Assembly: GCF_008642295.1 (NCBI RefSeq)
Contig: NZ_CP029190.1
Span: forward strand, 7,461,323 to 7,525,322
Length of the DNA stretch: 64,000 nucleotides
Source of the DNA: Streptomyces venezuelae
GTDB taxonomy: Bacteria; Actinomycetota; Actinomycetes; Streptomycetales; Streptomycetaceae
Direction: 5' to 3'
Positions 8,938-17,559 of the stretch are shown one piece after another. How positions within the stretch are numbered: position 1 is the stretch's first letter; every line of letters starts with the position of its first letter. A program made the position numbers and the translations under genes. A model generated the notes under the pieces. That model was not told the DNA's origin. It searched no databases and worked only from the letters and a program-made list of their open reading frames with translations.

Positions 8938-9512
8938 CCCTCCCAGGGCATGTCAGATGCCTGCGGTCCCGGGCCCAGAACGCTGAGGAGCGCCGCTCCC
9001 GGCCCGCCCTCTCCGTCCGGCCGCAGCCATCGCGCGGTCTGCTCCCGCAGTGCCTTGTCGCTGAGCTTGCGGAGGTGACGCACAACGATGGACGCCGCGG
9101 TGGTGAACGACGCAGCGTAGGTGGCGGTGAAGCGCGCACCGAGTTCCCGGCCTCGGTTGCTGATCGAGTAGACGAAGGCCCCGTTGCGGTTGTGGACCTC
9201 GCAGCACCCGTACGCGACGAGCAGCGCGAGGTCGTGCTGGATGCGCTCCCGTCGACTGGTGAAGCGTTGCGAGGAAGACGCGTACGAGAGTACCTGCGGA
9301 TCGAACCCCGCCAGCCTCAACAGACTGGCCTCCCGGCCGTCGGAAGCGACGACCAGGAAGGGGTTCGCTGACAGGAAGTCGTAGTAGCCCAGACGCTCCA
9401 GACTGGCCCCCCTTGCGTCCTGCCCGGCGACGGTGTCGAGCAGAAGCAGCAGCTGAGCGAGCCGGAACGTCACCTGATCTTCCGGCATCAACACCGGCCG
9501 GTGTGCTTCCAC
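8934..9512 (-). CDS. ABC-three-component system middle component (system 1)
   Basis: 192 residues from the GTG at 9512, chosen because AAGGGG lies six bases upstream; an ATG at 9488 is possible. The protein opens with a helical segment (FRLAQLLLLLDTVAGQDARG). It continues with LERLGYYDFLSANPFLVVAS and winged-helix-like segments (RERIQHDLALLVAYGCCEVH). This matches the small middle component that bridges the effector and ATPase in ABC-3C systems. It sits 43 bases after the effector gene and overlaps the ATPase start by four bases, which implies translational coupling. Confidence 0.75.
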   Translation of the reverse strand: MEAHRPVLMPEDQVTFRLAQLLLLLDTVAGQDARGASLERLGYYDFLSANPFLVVASDGREASLLRLAGFDPQVLSYASSSQRFTSRRERIQHDLALLVAYGCCEVHNRNGAFVYSISNRGRELGARFTATYAASFTTAASIVVRHLRKLSDKALREQTARWLRPDGEGGPGAALLSVLGPGPQASDMPWEG

Positions 9513-9555
9513 AACGAACCCCTTGTAGGTCTGACAGGACAGGAGACGGCAGTGG

Positions 9556-10530
9556 TCAGCCGTCGGTGTGCTCGGCGGCGATCTGCCGCCAGTTCTTGAC
9601 CCAGCCCGCTTTGCGGTTGTCCACCAGCCGGTGCACCAGCCCCCAGCTGTGTACAAGCTCCAGGCGCAGGGACTTTGGCAGTTTGTCGTGCTCGTTGCGT
9701 ACATCCCGCCAGACCCGAGTGTGCAGAGCCGGGATGGTGTTCTCGGCGGCGCACTCGTTGAATTGCATCTCCCACAATCCGTGCAGGGTCGCATCGACCG
9801 AGCTGAGCGCCGCCACCTCCCCTGGCACGCCCTTGTGCGCGATCTCACGGGCCACCAGATCGGCATTGAAGAACTGACGCTTGGCCGAGTCCAGCTCCAC
9901 ATGGCCGGCCTCGGTCATCTGGCGGATGAACAAGGCGGAGCCGAGAGCGGCTGCCTTGTCCTCCTCGACTTCGAGTACCAGCCGAAGCTGCTCCATGGGA
10001 ACGGGGCCAGCTTGCATGTAAGTCTCGTAGAAACCACGACGCACGTCATCGGCCTCGGGGCTGAGCAGCTTCTTGCGGAGGCCGGTCTCGTCCCAGAGCT
10101 GGATGACGAGGCTGTGCTCGTTTTCCTTTGCCTTCTTCCACTTGTCCCACCACGCCGTCGTGGGGCCGTCCATGCTGGAGGGGATGCACAGAATCCAGCT
10201 GGCGATGGTGTGGCCATTCTCGGCAGCTGCCTTCAGCGCGTTGGCCAGCGACTTTCGGATCTGCTGCTGGTGGTCCTTCGTGGTGGCTGGCATGAAGTAC
10301 TTCGACTGCCACACCGTGATCGCCCCACCGAGGTTTCCGGCGAAGGCGTCGATACCCCAGTCGCCTGGGTTGGCGGCGACGGACCGAACACCTGGGGTCG
10401 TCGCGGCTGCAAGCTGAGCGACCATCGACTCGAAGTCGTCGCGAGCTCCGCCGGCACTTCCCCCGCGGATTGCGTGCACGTCGAAGCTGATTGGCTGGAC
10501 ACCCGTCGGCACGGCTATCGAGTCAGGCAC
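9556..10530 (-). CDS. ABC-three-component effector: restriction-endonuclease-like domain fused to ABC-3C C-terminal domain (system 1)
   Basis: 324 residues from the GTG at 10530 (GGGGTGGG upstream). Residues 30-110 form a PD-(D/E)XK-type nuclease core: DDFESM, then GDWGID with D61 and VWQSKYF with Q75 and K77, the D...QxK pattern of Mrr-like enzymes. A middle region follows. The last 80 residues (LHGLWEMQFNECAAENTIPA ... VHSWGLVHRLVDNRKAGWVK) match the C-terminal domain that defines ABC-3C effectors. It is the first gene of the operon. It probably cleaves nucleic acid when released by the ATPase. The nuclease activity is inferred from motifs. Confidence 0.8.
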   Translation of the reverse strand: MPDSIAVPTGVQPISFDVHAIRGGSAGGARDDFESMVAQLAAATTPGVRSVAANPGDWGIDAFAGNLGGAITVWQSKYFMPATTKDHQQQIRKSLANALKAAAENGHTIASWILCIPSSMDGPTTAWWDKWKKAKENEHSLVIQLWDETGLRKKLLSPEADDVRRGFYETYMQAGPVPMEQLRLVLEVEEDKAAALGSALFIRQMTEAGHVELDSAKRQFFNADLVAREIAHKGVPGEVAALSSVDATLHGLWEMQFNECAAENTIPALHTRVWRDVRNEHDKLPKSLRLELVHSWGLVHRLVDNRKAGWVKNWRQIAAEHTDG

Positions 10531-10886
10531 AGCCCACCCCCATGCGCCGTCGGACTGCACACAGGATGTCTCCCGTGCGTCACACCACGTACTGGCGCGA
10601 GGGTATCCACAGCCAGTCATCTGATCAATAAGGGAACCGCCACATCGCGTGCGGGCGTGATCCTCCGACGCCGGGCCACCCAGGTTGTCATGTGCTTCTG
10701 AAAGATCACGCCCGTACATGGCAACACAGCGGGCGACGGCAGACAGGGCGAACACGGTGGTCAGCTGCGCGTCGTCGAGAGCGAGGCGCGGTGCTGCGCC
10801 GTTCGCTGGCGAGGGCCACGACCGCCTCGGCGACGATCGCGTCCCTGGGGCTGCTCTCAAGCCACTCGATGCCTGCTGGCTCCATC
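10531..10886 (-). pseudogene. Possible frameshifted small gene upstream of ABC-3C system 1
   Basis: Between the effector start and the lexA tail, the minus strand spells MEPAGIEWLESSPRDAIVAE and then, in another frame, LALDDAQLTTVFALSAVARC and MYGRDLSEAHDNLGG. The phrases look coding, but one shift near 10800 separates them. I do not recognise the protein. The operon promoter is presumably in this stretch, but I see no clear -10/-35 pair. Confidence 0.3.
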
Positions 10887-11029
10887 ACAGCGTGAGTGTC
10901 GCCGGGACGGAACGCTGCAGCCGGGGGGAAGATTCCGCCCGGACATCCGGGCGAACCCACGCCAGGCTAAACCCAATAGTGAAAGATTCGCCTCGGGTTC
11001 CCAGGCTGAGTCCTCCGAAATTCGACGAA

Positions 11030-11160
11030 CCCGTCGGTTTCCGGTGGTCGGCGACAGCATGATCGAGGCCGCCATCTGCGACGGCGACATCGTCACCGTG
11101 AGGAAGGCCGACAGCGCGGACCACGGCGACATCGTGGCTTTCTCTGGGGGAGAAGTGTGG
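11030..11160 (+). pseudogene. lexA-like gene, C-terminal S24 peptidase part (fragment)
   Basis: The frame reads FPVVGDSMIEAAICDGDIVT followed by VRKADSADHGDIVAF, the block around the catalytic serine of the LexA/UmuD S24 peptidase (the S of VVGDSM). The expected catalytic lysine block further on is lost. No start codon is available. With the N-terminal remnant at 6541-6760 in the same orientation, it frames the ABC-3C island. Confidence 0.7.
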
Positions 11161-11402
11161 CGCAACACGTTCCCAGAGGGATCGGTGCAGCTCAGCTGCT
11201 TTGCGGACGAGTGTATTGGGCGCAACAGGTGTAGTGCTATCGCTAGATCGAGCGAATCGCTAGCGCCGGAGCAGATCCCAACAGTCCCAAGCCGGTCATT
11301 AGCGGATCAATTGCATTGCCCCAGTCGACGCAACCGCACCCACCGAAAACGCTGTTGTTACCGTGCAAGAAGCCACGTTTGCGCAGCTGAGGAGGTCGGC
11401 GG

Positions 11403-11921
11403 GTGTCCGCACTTGACTTCTATGCCCATGTCGCCACCCGCAGCGACGTACTCGATGTCGGCTTGGGTTCTGATCCCTACGCCTGGGAAGCCGCCCTGGG
11501 CGGCCAATTCCTCGACGTGCCCGGTGGCGGCCTCCTGCGCCGGGACTACGGACTCGTGGAGATCAACTTCTCTGCAGAGCAGCCGGGGCTGCAGGGACAG
11601 ATGTCATGCTTCGGCTTCGGTGTGAAGATCCAACGGCTGCTGTACGTCCCATCGGCGGACATGGTGCCCCCTGTTCTCGCGCGGAAGTACGGGGACTTCG
11701 CGCCCACTGTCCGTTTCGATGAACTGCAGGCCGCCATCCTAGCCCTCGGGCACACCCTCGAGCTCGATACGGACAACACGTCGCGAGACATGGATTGCTA
11801 TCGCGTATCCGATTCCGCGGCCCGCATCCACGTCATCTCCGACTTCGATCCATACGGGTCCGGGACCCCTGATCCAGACGGGCATCAGGTGGGCGATGTC
11901 TGGTCCATCGACTTGTGGTGA
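11403..11921 (+). CDS. Conserved protein of unknown function
   Basis: 172 residues from the GTG at 11403 with AGGAGG at about 11390. It opens MSALDFYAHVATRSDVLDVG and ends SDFDPYGSGTPDPDGHQVGD. The pattern is an alpha/beta soluble protein rich in Asp, of the size of contact-toxin immunity proteins. No signal peptide or catalytic motif is visible, and no partner toxin is adjacent. Function unknown. Confidence 0.6.
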   Translation: MSALDFYAHVATRSDVLDVGLGSDPYAWEAALGGQFLDVPGGGLLRRDYGLVEINFSAEQPGLQGQMSCFGFGVKIQRLLYVPSADMVPPVLARKYGDFAPTVRFDELQAAILALGHTLELDTDNTSRDMDCYRVSDSAARIHVISDFDPYGSGTPDPDGHQVGDVWSIDLW

Positions 11922-11957
11922 CCACTCCCGCTGAAAGGAGCGGATGTCAGATGTCAA

Positions 11958-12045
11958 CGGCCATTCAGTTCTCCCCGGAGGCGGCCAGTAATTCTCCCCA
12001 CTGGCGGCCAGTGAATCTTCCCCAACCGCGGCCAGATATCTCCCC
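11958..12045 (+). repeat. IS21-type terminal repeats, left end
   Basis: Four imperfect direct copies of the pattern cGGCCA-n5-8-TCTCCCC occur at about 11958-11976, 11981-11999, 12004-12023 and 12028-12045, spaced about 23 bases apart. Multiple short repeats at each end, bound by IstA, are characteristic of the IS21 family. The istB tail follows directly. Confidence 0.65.
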
Positions 12046-12061
12046 GCTGTTGGTGGGTGGG

Positions 12062-12322
12062 TCAGCGCAAGGGGATCACCCCCTGTCCGCTGGTGGCCTG
12101 GTTGAGTCGGAAGGAATCACCCTGGGTGACCACGACGTGAGCGTGGTGGAGGAGCCGGTCGACGGTGGCCGTGGCCAGGGTCTTGGGCATGATCTCGTCG
12201 AATCCGGAGGGGTGGAGGTTGCTCGAGACGGCCAGCGCCCGGCGTTCGTAGGCGGCATCGACCAGCCGGTAGAAGCCCTCGGCGGCGTCCGGGGAGACGG
12301 GCAGGAGCCCGATGTCGTCCAC
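12062..12322 (-). pseudogene. istB: istB C-terminal fragment (IS21 helper ATPase)
   Basis: 86 residues begin at the Walker B block (DDIGLLPVSPDAAEGFYRLV) and continue with YERRALAVSSNLHPSGFDEI and ATATVDRLLHHAHVVVTQGD, the C-terminal half of an IstB-type AAA+ helper. The Walker A half is missing. The break is at 12322, where a different istB fragment begins on the opposite strand. Confidence 0.75.
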
Positions 12323-12337
12323 CTATGTCGATATCGG

Positions 12338-12600
12338 CATAGATCGACGAGTTCGGCTACCTCAACCTGGACCGTAAGGGCGCCAAGCTGCTGTTCCAGA
12401 TCTTCACCGAGCGCGAGGAGCGCAAGGCCACCGCGGTCGCCACGAACTCGCCCTTCACCGAGTGGGACAAGACCTTCGGCGACGCCCGCCTCTGCGCGGC
12501 CATCGCCGACCGGATCACCTTCCGCTGCACCCTGATCCAGACCGGCACCGAGTCCTACCGTTACCAGGCCACCCAGGAAGCCCTCTTTTCCCCGAACTGA
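12338..12600 (+). pseudogene. istB: Second, unrelated istB C-terminal fragment
   Basis: The frame IDEFGYLNLDRKGAKLLFQI ... EREERKATAVATNSPFTEWD ... ADRITFRCTLIQTGTESYRY, with stop TGA at 12598-12600, is the C-terminal half of an IstB of a different subfamily. It also starts exactly at Walker B. It points away from the first fragment, so the two are head to head. Confidence 0.7.
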
Positions 12601-12662
12601 CAACGCCACCAGCAGCACGGAGGGCTGGACTCGCGGGTCCATTTGGCCGGAACTTGGGGCAG

Positions 12663-13052
12663 CTACCGAATTATGCAGACCGCCGGCATTGGTAGGTTCC
12701 ACTCACCCTGCACGTCGACGAGCACCCGGCGGGCCAGTTCCCGGGCTTCGGTCCAACCTGGATCGACCGCCAGCGCTTCCCTGCTCCAGCGCTCCGAGTT
12801 CGCCCTGCCACTCATCCCAGCGAAGATCGCATCAATCGTTTGCAGATCTGGACGCACCTCACGGCTGATCTCCCCACCCTCAACAAGGCTCTCGACCATG
12901 CGGAAGGCATGGTCGAAGTCCAGGACGATCTCATCCGTCGCGACACCGTGCTCGTCCACCCAAGCTCGCTGACTCGACGGATCAGCTGCCACCACGGTCA
13001 GCGACTCGATCAACAAGCGCCTTCGAAAGGAAGGACCAGGAGGGTTCTTCAT
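12663..13052 (-). CDS. Conserved protein of unknown function inside the IS21 shell
   Basis: 129 residues. The core LLIESLTVVAADPSSQRAWV ... ATDEIVLDFDHAFRMVESLV ... DLQTIDAIFAGMSGRANSER looks like a real soluble helical protein of the immunity-protein size class. The ATG at 13052 may not be the true start, because the first ten residues are atypical. It lies between the istB fragments and the truncated istA, in the istA orientation. It therefore replaces the middle of the IS21 operon. Function unknown. Confidence 0.55.
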   Translation of the reverse strand: MKNPPGPSFRRRLLIESLTVVAADPSSQRAWVDEHGVATDEIVLDFDHAFRMVESLVEGGEISREVRPDLQTIDAIFAGMSGRANSERWSREALAVDPGWTEARELARRVLVDVQGEWNLPMPAVCIIR

Positions 13053-13356
13053 CCGAGGATCGTCGCACGCCCAAGCGCGAGGCGGCCAGCTACTTCGTCC
13101 TCAGGCTGAGCACTCCGACGAGTACGCCAACACCAGCCCTCCGGCGCCTCCATGAGCGAGGCCCTGGCCGCGACTTGTCAGGGAGGCGACCCGGGCCTGC
13201 GATCACAAGCTACCGACACCCCCACCCCGGCCCCTACGGACACTCCGCGCGCTCCCGCCTGGTCACCCCATCAGTAGCTCCCAATCTCGCCGAACTGGCT
13301 CCCGAACTCGCCGAAGAAGACCCGCCGCAGTCGAGTACACCACCGCCACGAACGGC
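13053..13356. other. Intergenic stretch inside the IS21 shell
   Basis: About 300 bases with no convincing frame. Short proline- and serine-rich frames are present on both strands, but none has a start, a ribosome site or a recognisable family. Confidence 0.4.
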
Positions 13357-13950
13357 CTAGACCTGGATCTCATTCATGCCGGAGAAGCGGCTCTCATATG
13401 ACCCGACAAAATCAACCATGACGAAAGCCCAGACGCGGTGCCGCTTGCCGGTCCGCGGGTTGATCCACGGGCCCAGGAACCCGTAGTCGATCTGAGCCTC
13501 CGAGCCCGGCTCGACCTCATCCCGCAGGACGGTGACCTGCGACCTCTTTGTCTCCTCCGGCAGCGTCGCATCCAGCCACCGCCGCAGCGAGGTCCGCGAG
13601 GCCTGCACTCCTCGCTCGTCGCGGAGCCGCTGGTGGATTGTCGAGACGGTCACCTGCCCCAGCAGGCTCTTGATGTAGTCGCGGTGCTGATCGAACGCCG
13701 GCCAGGTCAGTTGCCGCAGCCGCCGGTCCGCAAGCTCAGGGAACCAGCTCTTGATCAGCTTGGCCCAGTCGTCCTCGCTCATGGGCGGCCCGCCCGGGGT
13801 GATCCCGGACAGCTCCGCCGGGGCCAGGTACTTCCTGACCGTCTTGCGGTCCACCCCCAGCGACGTCGCCAGCTGGGCCTTGGACCGGCCGGCGTACCAG
13901 TGGACGTAGATCTCGATGATGTCGACCACGGTGAACGATCTCCTTGCCAT
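13357..13950 (-). pseudogene. istA: istA, truncated IS21 transposase
   Basis: 197 residues from the ATG at 13950 (MARRSFTVVDIIEIYVHWYA). The N-terminal HTH includes LATSLGVDRKTVRKYLAPAE. The start of the DDE domain follows, with the first aspartate in EAQIDYGFLGPWINPRTGKR and RVWAFVMVDFVGSYESRF. The frame then ends abruptly at GMNEIQV. The second Asp and the Glu of the catalytic triad are missing, so this is not an active transposase. Full IstA proteins are about 400-550 residues. Confidence 0.8.
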
Positions 13951-14036
13951 CCGGTACGTACCCCGGCCTCTCCAGACCGAGGGCACGTACGACTCCGTGA
14001 TGACCAGGACCCTCAAGCCCGAACACCGCCATACCC

Positions 14037-14110
14037 ATGGGGAATTCGGTGGATTCGGGATGGAGAATTACATGGTTCTCAAACCACCTGACATGGGGAA
14101 AATCGTGGCC
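14037..14110 (-). repeat. IS21-type terminal repeats, right end
   Basis: Three copies of a TGGRGAAWW pattern (near 14038, 14059 and 14094, the last continuing as AATCGTGGCC) are the reverse complement of the TCTCCCC-type repeats at 11958-12045. They lie upstream of istA, where the right IS21 end belongs. Confidence 0.5.
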
Positions 14111-14383
14111 GTCGACACCCCTGGCCGTGCGGTGAAGCCAACCTCAGGGGCAACCCTTTGCTGACCTGAAACTGAGCCTTGTAGTGGGCAGGCCGGGCCA
14201 ACCGCAAAGTTCAAGGACACTGCCCCCGCACGATGGTGCCGGTCCGCCCTGAGCATGTGCCTTCCGGATCTTTCGCTATGAGTAGTGTGCCGGGAGGCGC
14301 TCTGGATGCCCGGCAGTCGTGCCACTGGGGCGGTGGGGGAAGGCATGATCGAGTCTCTGGGGATTTGATGGTGGGGGTGTGGT

Positions 14384-15412
14384 GTGGGGGACTGGCGGAC
14401 CGATCCGGCGTTCGCAATGTGCCGGGCGCTGGCGGACGGAGCGGATCTGGCCTCGTTCGCGGGAGGTGCCTTCGATGTCCGGGCACTGGTGGCCGGCATC
14501 CGGCCCGAGACCCAGCGCGGGTTCCCCCTCGACGCCGTCCCGTGGGGAAACTTCCCTCACGGGGACGATGCCCGGGAGGCCGTTCACCAGTTGTACACCG
14601 GCGACAGCCCCGCTCGCCATGCGACGGGCGTTCTCGGCGGCCTGTGTGCCAACGACAGCCGGGCGGCTGCCGCCCTCGCCGTACCGTTCCTGATCCCCAT
14701 CGCCACCGATACCCATCATCCACACCGTGCCGACGCCCTCGGCGCACTCTCCGCCCCGGCCCGCGCCCGGCACTTCGGCGTCGCCTCCCGAGAGGAACTC
14801 CTTCTCCACCGCACCGACCCTCGACGCCACGCCCAAGACGACTATGACGACTACGGAGTCGAGGTGACCGGCTACCCCGCGGGCTGGTCGGTCGCCGCCG
14901 CCCGAGCCGCGATCACTGCCGAAATTCCCACACTCCTGCCCCTTCTCGATGACCCCGACCGCACCATCCGCATTGACGCCGCCTACGCTCTGGCCACCGC
15001 TGCCGACCCGGATCAGGTCCGAACCGCCTTCGCCACCAGGCTCGCCACGGAGCGCGACGCATTGGTCCGTGCCGCCCTGCTCCTCGCCGCTGCCGAGACC
15101 ACCCGGGCCCACACACACCCGCCGACCGTCTCGTGGATCCGCGGGCGGTGGCAAGATCGGACACAGGCCCCCGAAGTCCGCATGGCCGCAGCGATCGGCT
15201 GGCTCTGCCTCACGGACGAACCCGCCCCCGAGAGCCTGCACCACACTTTTGATGCTCTCGCCACCGTCCAACTCGCGCACGCTATGGACGCCCTGCCGTG
15301 GATGACCGCCGCCGCCGGATCCGGTGAACCGGGACTCCTGCGCTGCGTTCGCCGCATGCTCCACCCCGAAGAGCCCGAACCGGACGATGACCCCTGGGCC
15401 GTCCTGCTCTGA
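14384..15412 (+). CDS. HEAT-repeat protein
   Basis: 342 residues from the GTG at 14384, opening MGDWRTDPAFAMCRALADGA. Helical repeats are visible at about 85-110, 170-200 (LPLLDDPDRTIRIDAAYALA), 205-235 (RDALVRAALLLAAAETTRAH) and 255-280 (APEVRMAAAIGWLCLTDEPA). This is a solenoid of ARM/HEAT type, probably a protein-binding scaffold. No catalytic domain is present. The next gene is also a HEAT-repeat protein 120 bases on, so the two may be a functional pair. The substrate is unknown. Confidence 0.65.
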   Translation: MGDWRTDPAFAMCRALADGADLASFAGGAFDVRALVAGIRPETQRGFPLDAVPWGNFPHGDDAREAVHQLYTGDSPARHATGVLGGLCANDSRAAAALAVPFLIPIATDTHHPHRADALGALSAPARARHFGVASREELLLHRTDPRRHAQDDYDDYGVEVTGYPAGWSVAAARAAITAEIPTLLPLLDDPDRTIRIDAAYALATAADPDQVRTAFATRLATERDALVRAALLLAAAETTRAHTHPPTVSWIRGRWQDRTQAPEVRMAAAIGWLCLTDEPAPESLHHTFDALATVQLAHAMDALPWMTAAAGSGEPGLLRCVRRMLHPEEPEPDDDPWAVLL

Positions 15413-15532
15413 GCAACGCGTGACCGGTCGCGGCCCTCAGTCATGCCGCCCGTGTGGGCTGAGCTGGGTGTTCCCCGTTCGTCCCTCTTCCGAGAAAGGG
15501 GAGTTGTCGGTGGGTGCTGGCAGGGTGTGTGC

Positions 15533-16726
15533 ATGACGGATAGCGAGAGTGCCCGCATAACGCGGATCCTGAGCGGGCTGCCGGCAGCCGCCCGGGAACT
15601 GCTGTTGGAGACAGACTGGGAGTCTCTCCAGCACGCCTACGGCTCCGGCGAGGACATACCCGTCTCCCTGTGCTCCCTCCTGGACGAAGATTCCGAGGTT
15701 CGGTCAGAGGCGTTGGCCGCGTTGGACATGGGCGTGCTGCACCAGGGCTCGCTGTACACCGTCACCGCGCCCGCGGCACTGTTCGTCGCCGCAGTCCTCG
15801 ACCACCCCATGTGCCTCGCCGAACACGAGGGGCACTTCCCGTGGGACGACGGGCCGCCGCGCAGCTTGCGGGCCGCCCTCTTGGTCTGGCTGGGGCAGGT
15901 TGCCGAATCTGCGGCCTACGGGGAGGATCCGGTGCGCGACCGCACCGACTGGCAATGGGCGCCCTGGCACGAGGAGACGCGACGCGAGCACGACCTGGAG
16001 GAACTCGCAGCACTGCAGGCGTGCCGGGAGATACGCCCCACCCTCTACGACGCCGTCGAGCCGTTCCTCTCCTCTCCCGATCCCCACGTCCGCGAGGCCG
16101 CACTCGGCGCAGCCATGCCACTTCTCCTCGCCCCAGGGCTCGCCGACCGGGTGCCGCTGGCCGCCACGCTGCTGCGGGCACGGCTAGGTCCCGTGGCGGG
16201 GCGACGGGAGCGAGCGAGTGTGGCGCGGGCGCTCGGCGTATGGGGGGTGGACACCTCCGACCTGCTCGCCGACTCCGACCCAGCTGTGCGGGTCTGCGCC
16301 GCGCTCGGTCCCGCCCATGTTGATCGGCCACGCGCTCTCGCCGTCCTCCTCGACGCCCTGCGGGACCCGCGAACGACGGACGGCTGGTTCCCCGAGCCAC
16401 TGCCCGGGCTCGACGGGTGGTTCCGGTTCACCGTGCTGCGCTCCGCGCTCGCCCTGGCCGAAACCTTCGAGGAGGTGGCACCAGTGGCGGTCGCCATCGT
16501 GGCCGCCGGCGGCGCGTCGGTCACCGACCACGAACGCGGGCCGATCCTGCTCAGAGCCTTTGCCGGTGGGTACGCCCCGACCCACCCGCTCACCCCCGCC
16601 CAACGCAACCTGTTGCGGGCCTTCGTGGACACCGACGAGGCGACGGGCGGCATCGCCGGAAACGTGTTGTGGTTCCGCGCGGCCGGGCTGCCCGAGAACC
16701 GGGAGGGCATCGCTGCGTTGCTGTGA
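15533..16726 (+). CDS. HEAT-repeat protein
   Basis: 397 residues from the ATG at 15533 (MTDSESARITRILSGLPAAA); the frame is open upstream, but this start fits an independent gene. Repeats include CSLLDEDSEVRSEALAALDM, VEPFLSSPDPHVREAALGAA, and DLLADSDPAVRVCAALGPAH, the classic alternation of HEAT helices. Acidic and cytosolic, with no membrane segment. It follows the preceding HEAT gene in the same direction. A scaffold or regulatory role is likely but unproven. Confidence 0.7.
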   Translation: MTDSESARITRILSGLPAAARELLLETDWESLQHAYGSGEDIPVSLCSLLDEDSEVRSEALAALDMGVLHQGSLYTVTAPAALFVAAVLDHPMCLAEHEGHFPWDDGPPRSLRAALLVWLGQVAESAAYGEDPVRDRTDWQWAPWHEETRREHDLEELAALQACREIRPTLYDAVEPFLSSPDPHVREAALGAAMPLLLAPGLADRVPLAATLLRARLGPVAGRRERASVARALGVWGVDTSDLLADSDPAVRVCAALGPAHVDRPRALAVLLDALRDPRTTDGWFPEPLPGLDGWFRFTVLRSALALAETFEEVAPVAVAIVAAGGASVTDHERGPILLRAFAGGYAPTHPLTPAQRNLLRAFVDTDEATGGIAGNVLWFRAAGLPENREGIAALL

Positions 16727-17003
16727 CCTACGGGATTCAGGTCGCATCGGCGGCAACATGCGCCGACCACACCGCTACCACCGCCGGCTCCTGCGCGTCT
16801 TCTGCCTCTCCGCCCAGATTGCCGCCCGCTTCTGCCCCACGTCCAAGACCTTCTACGACCGCAAACGAGCCGAGGGCAAGAGCCACAAACAGGCGATCCG
16901 CGCCCTCGCTCGCCGCCGACTCGACGTTCTGTGGGCCCTCATCCGCGACCAACGCCAATGGACAGCCCAGCCACCACAACCGGGCCTGATCAGCGCCGTA
17001 TAA
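16727..17003 (+). pseudogene. IS110-family transposase, C-terminal fragment
   Basis: The frame ending at 17003 reads DSGRIGGNMRRPHRYHRRLL ... CPTSKTFYDRKRAEGKSHKQ ... LARRRLDVLWALIRD. This is the conserved end of IS110 (DEDD) transposases, including the S-x-x-FYxRKR motif of the Tnp_20 domain. The N-terminal RuvC-like part is absent. The open frame continues from the upstream HEAT gene only by chance. Confidence 0.75.
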
Positions 17004-17137
17004 CGCCAGCCGCCCTGGTGATCGAGGTCCCTCGACCTGAGCCCGACTGGCAGCCGGCTACACAACCGACCTACTAAACCGGCAAGAACCCCGCCTGCCA
17101 GTACAGCGTCTGGGAGCACTCAGCCCCGCTGTTCCAG

Positions 17138-17533
17138 ATGGTCGGAGTGCTGGCGTTGCCGGTGCAGCCCGTGGCTCAGCGGCTGCGTCTGCACGTGGAG
17201 CGGTCGTGGGACGGGGTGGACGAACTCGAGGTCGTTCTGTTCCGGCTGAAGGGTTTCAGCTTCGCGATCAGCAAGCATGACGGCAATCCGGTCGGCGTCT
17301 CGTATGTATGGCTCACCCAGCCGCACGAGCAAGCCGAGAAGGCCCTGGACACCCTCCTGGAGGTGGTCGGAATCGGGGAGGACGTCGTCGCATTCCGCGG
17401 AGACGCTCACGAGGACCTAGCAGAGCGGACCGCCAAGGCACAGGATGCTGGCTCTCCTGATGAAGTCTCTGGCGTCGCCTTGCCGACCTCCCTATGGGCA
17501 AGGTTCCGGCGTGCCATCGGCATGCCCCAGTGA
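17138..17533 (+). CDS. Hypothetical protein
   Basis: 131 residues, MVGVLALPVQPVAQRLRLHV then ELEVVLFRLKGFSFAISKHD and VSYVWLTQPHEQAEKALDTL. The segment alternates strands and looks coding, with an acidic C-terminal half. The gene begins shortly after the IS110 remnant and may have lost its original N terminus, since there is no good ribosome site before the ATG. Function unknown. Confidence 0.45.
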   Translation: MVGVLALPVQPVAQRLRLHVERSWDGVDELEVVLFRLKGFSFAISKHDGNPVGVSYVWLTQPHEQAEKALDTLLEVVGIGEDVVAFRGDAHEDLAERTAKAQDAGSPDEVSGVALPTSLWARFRRAIGMPQ

Positions 17534-17559
17534 GCACCTTTGACGCTTGACAACGGTCA

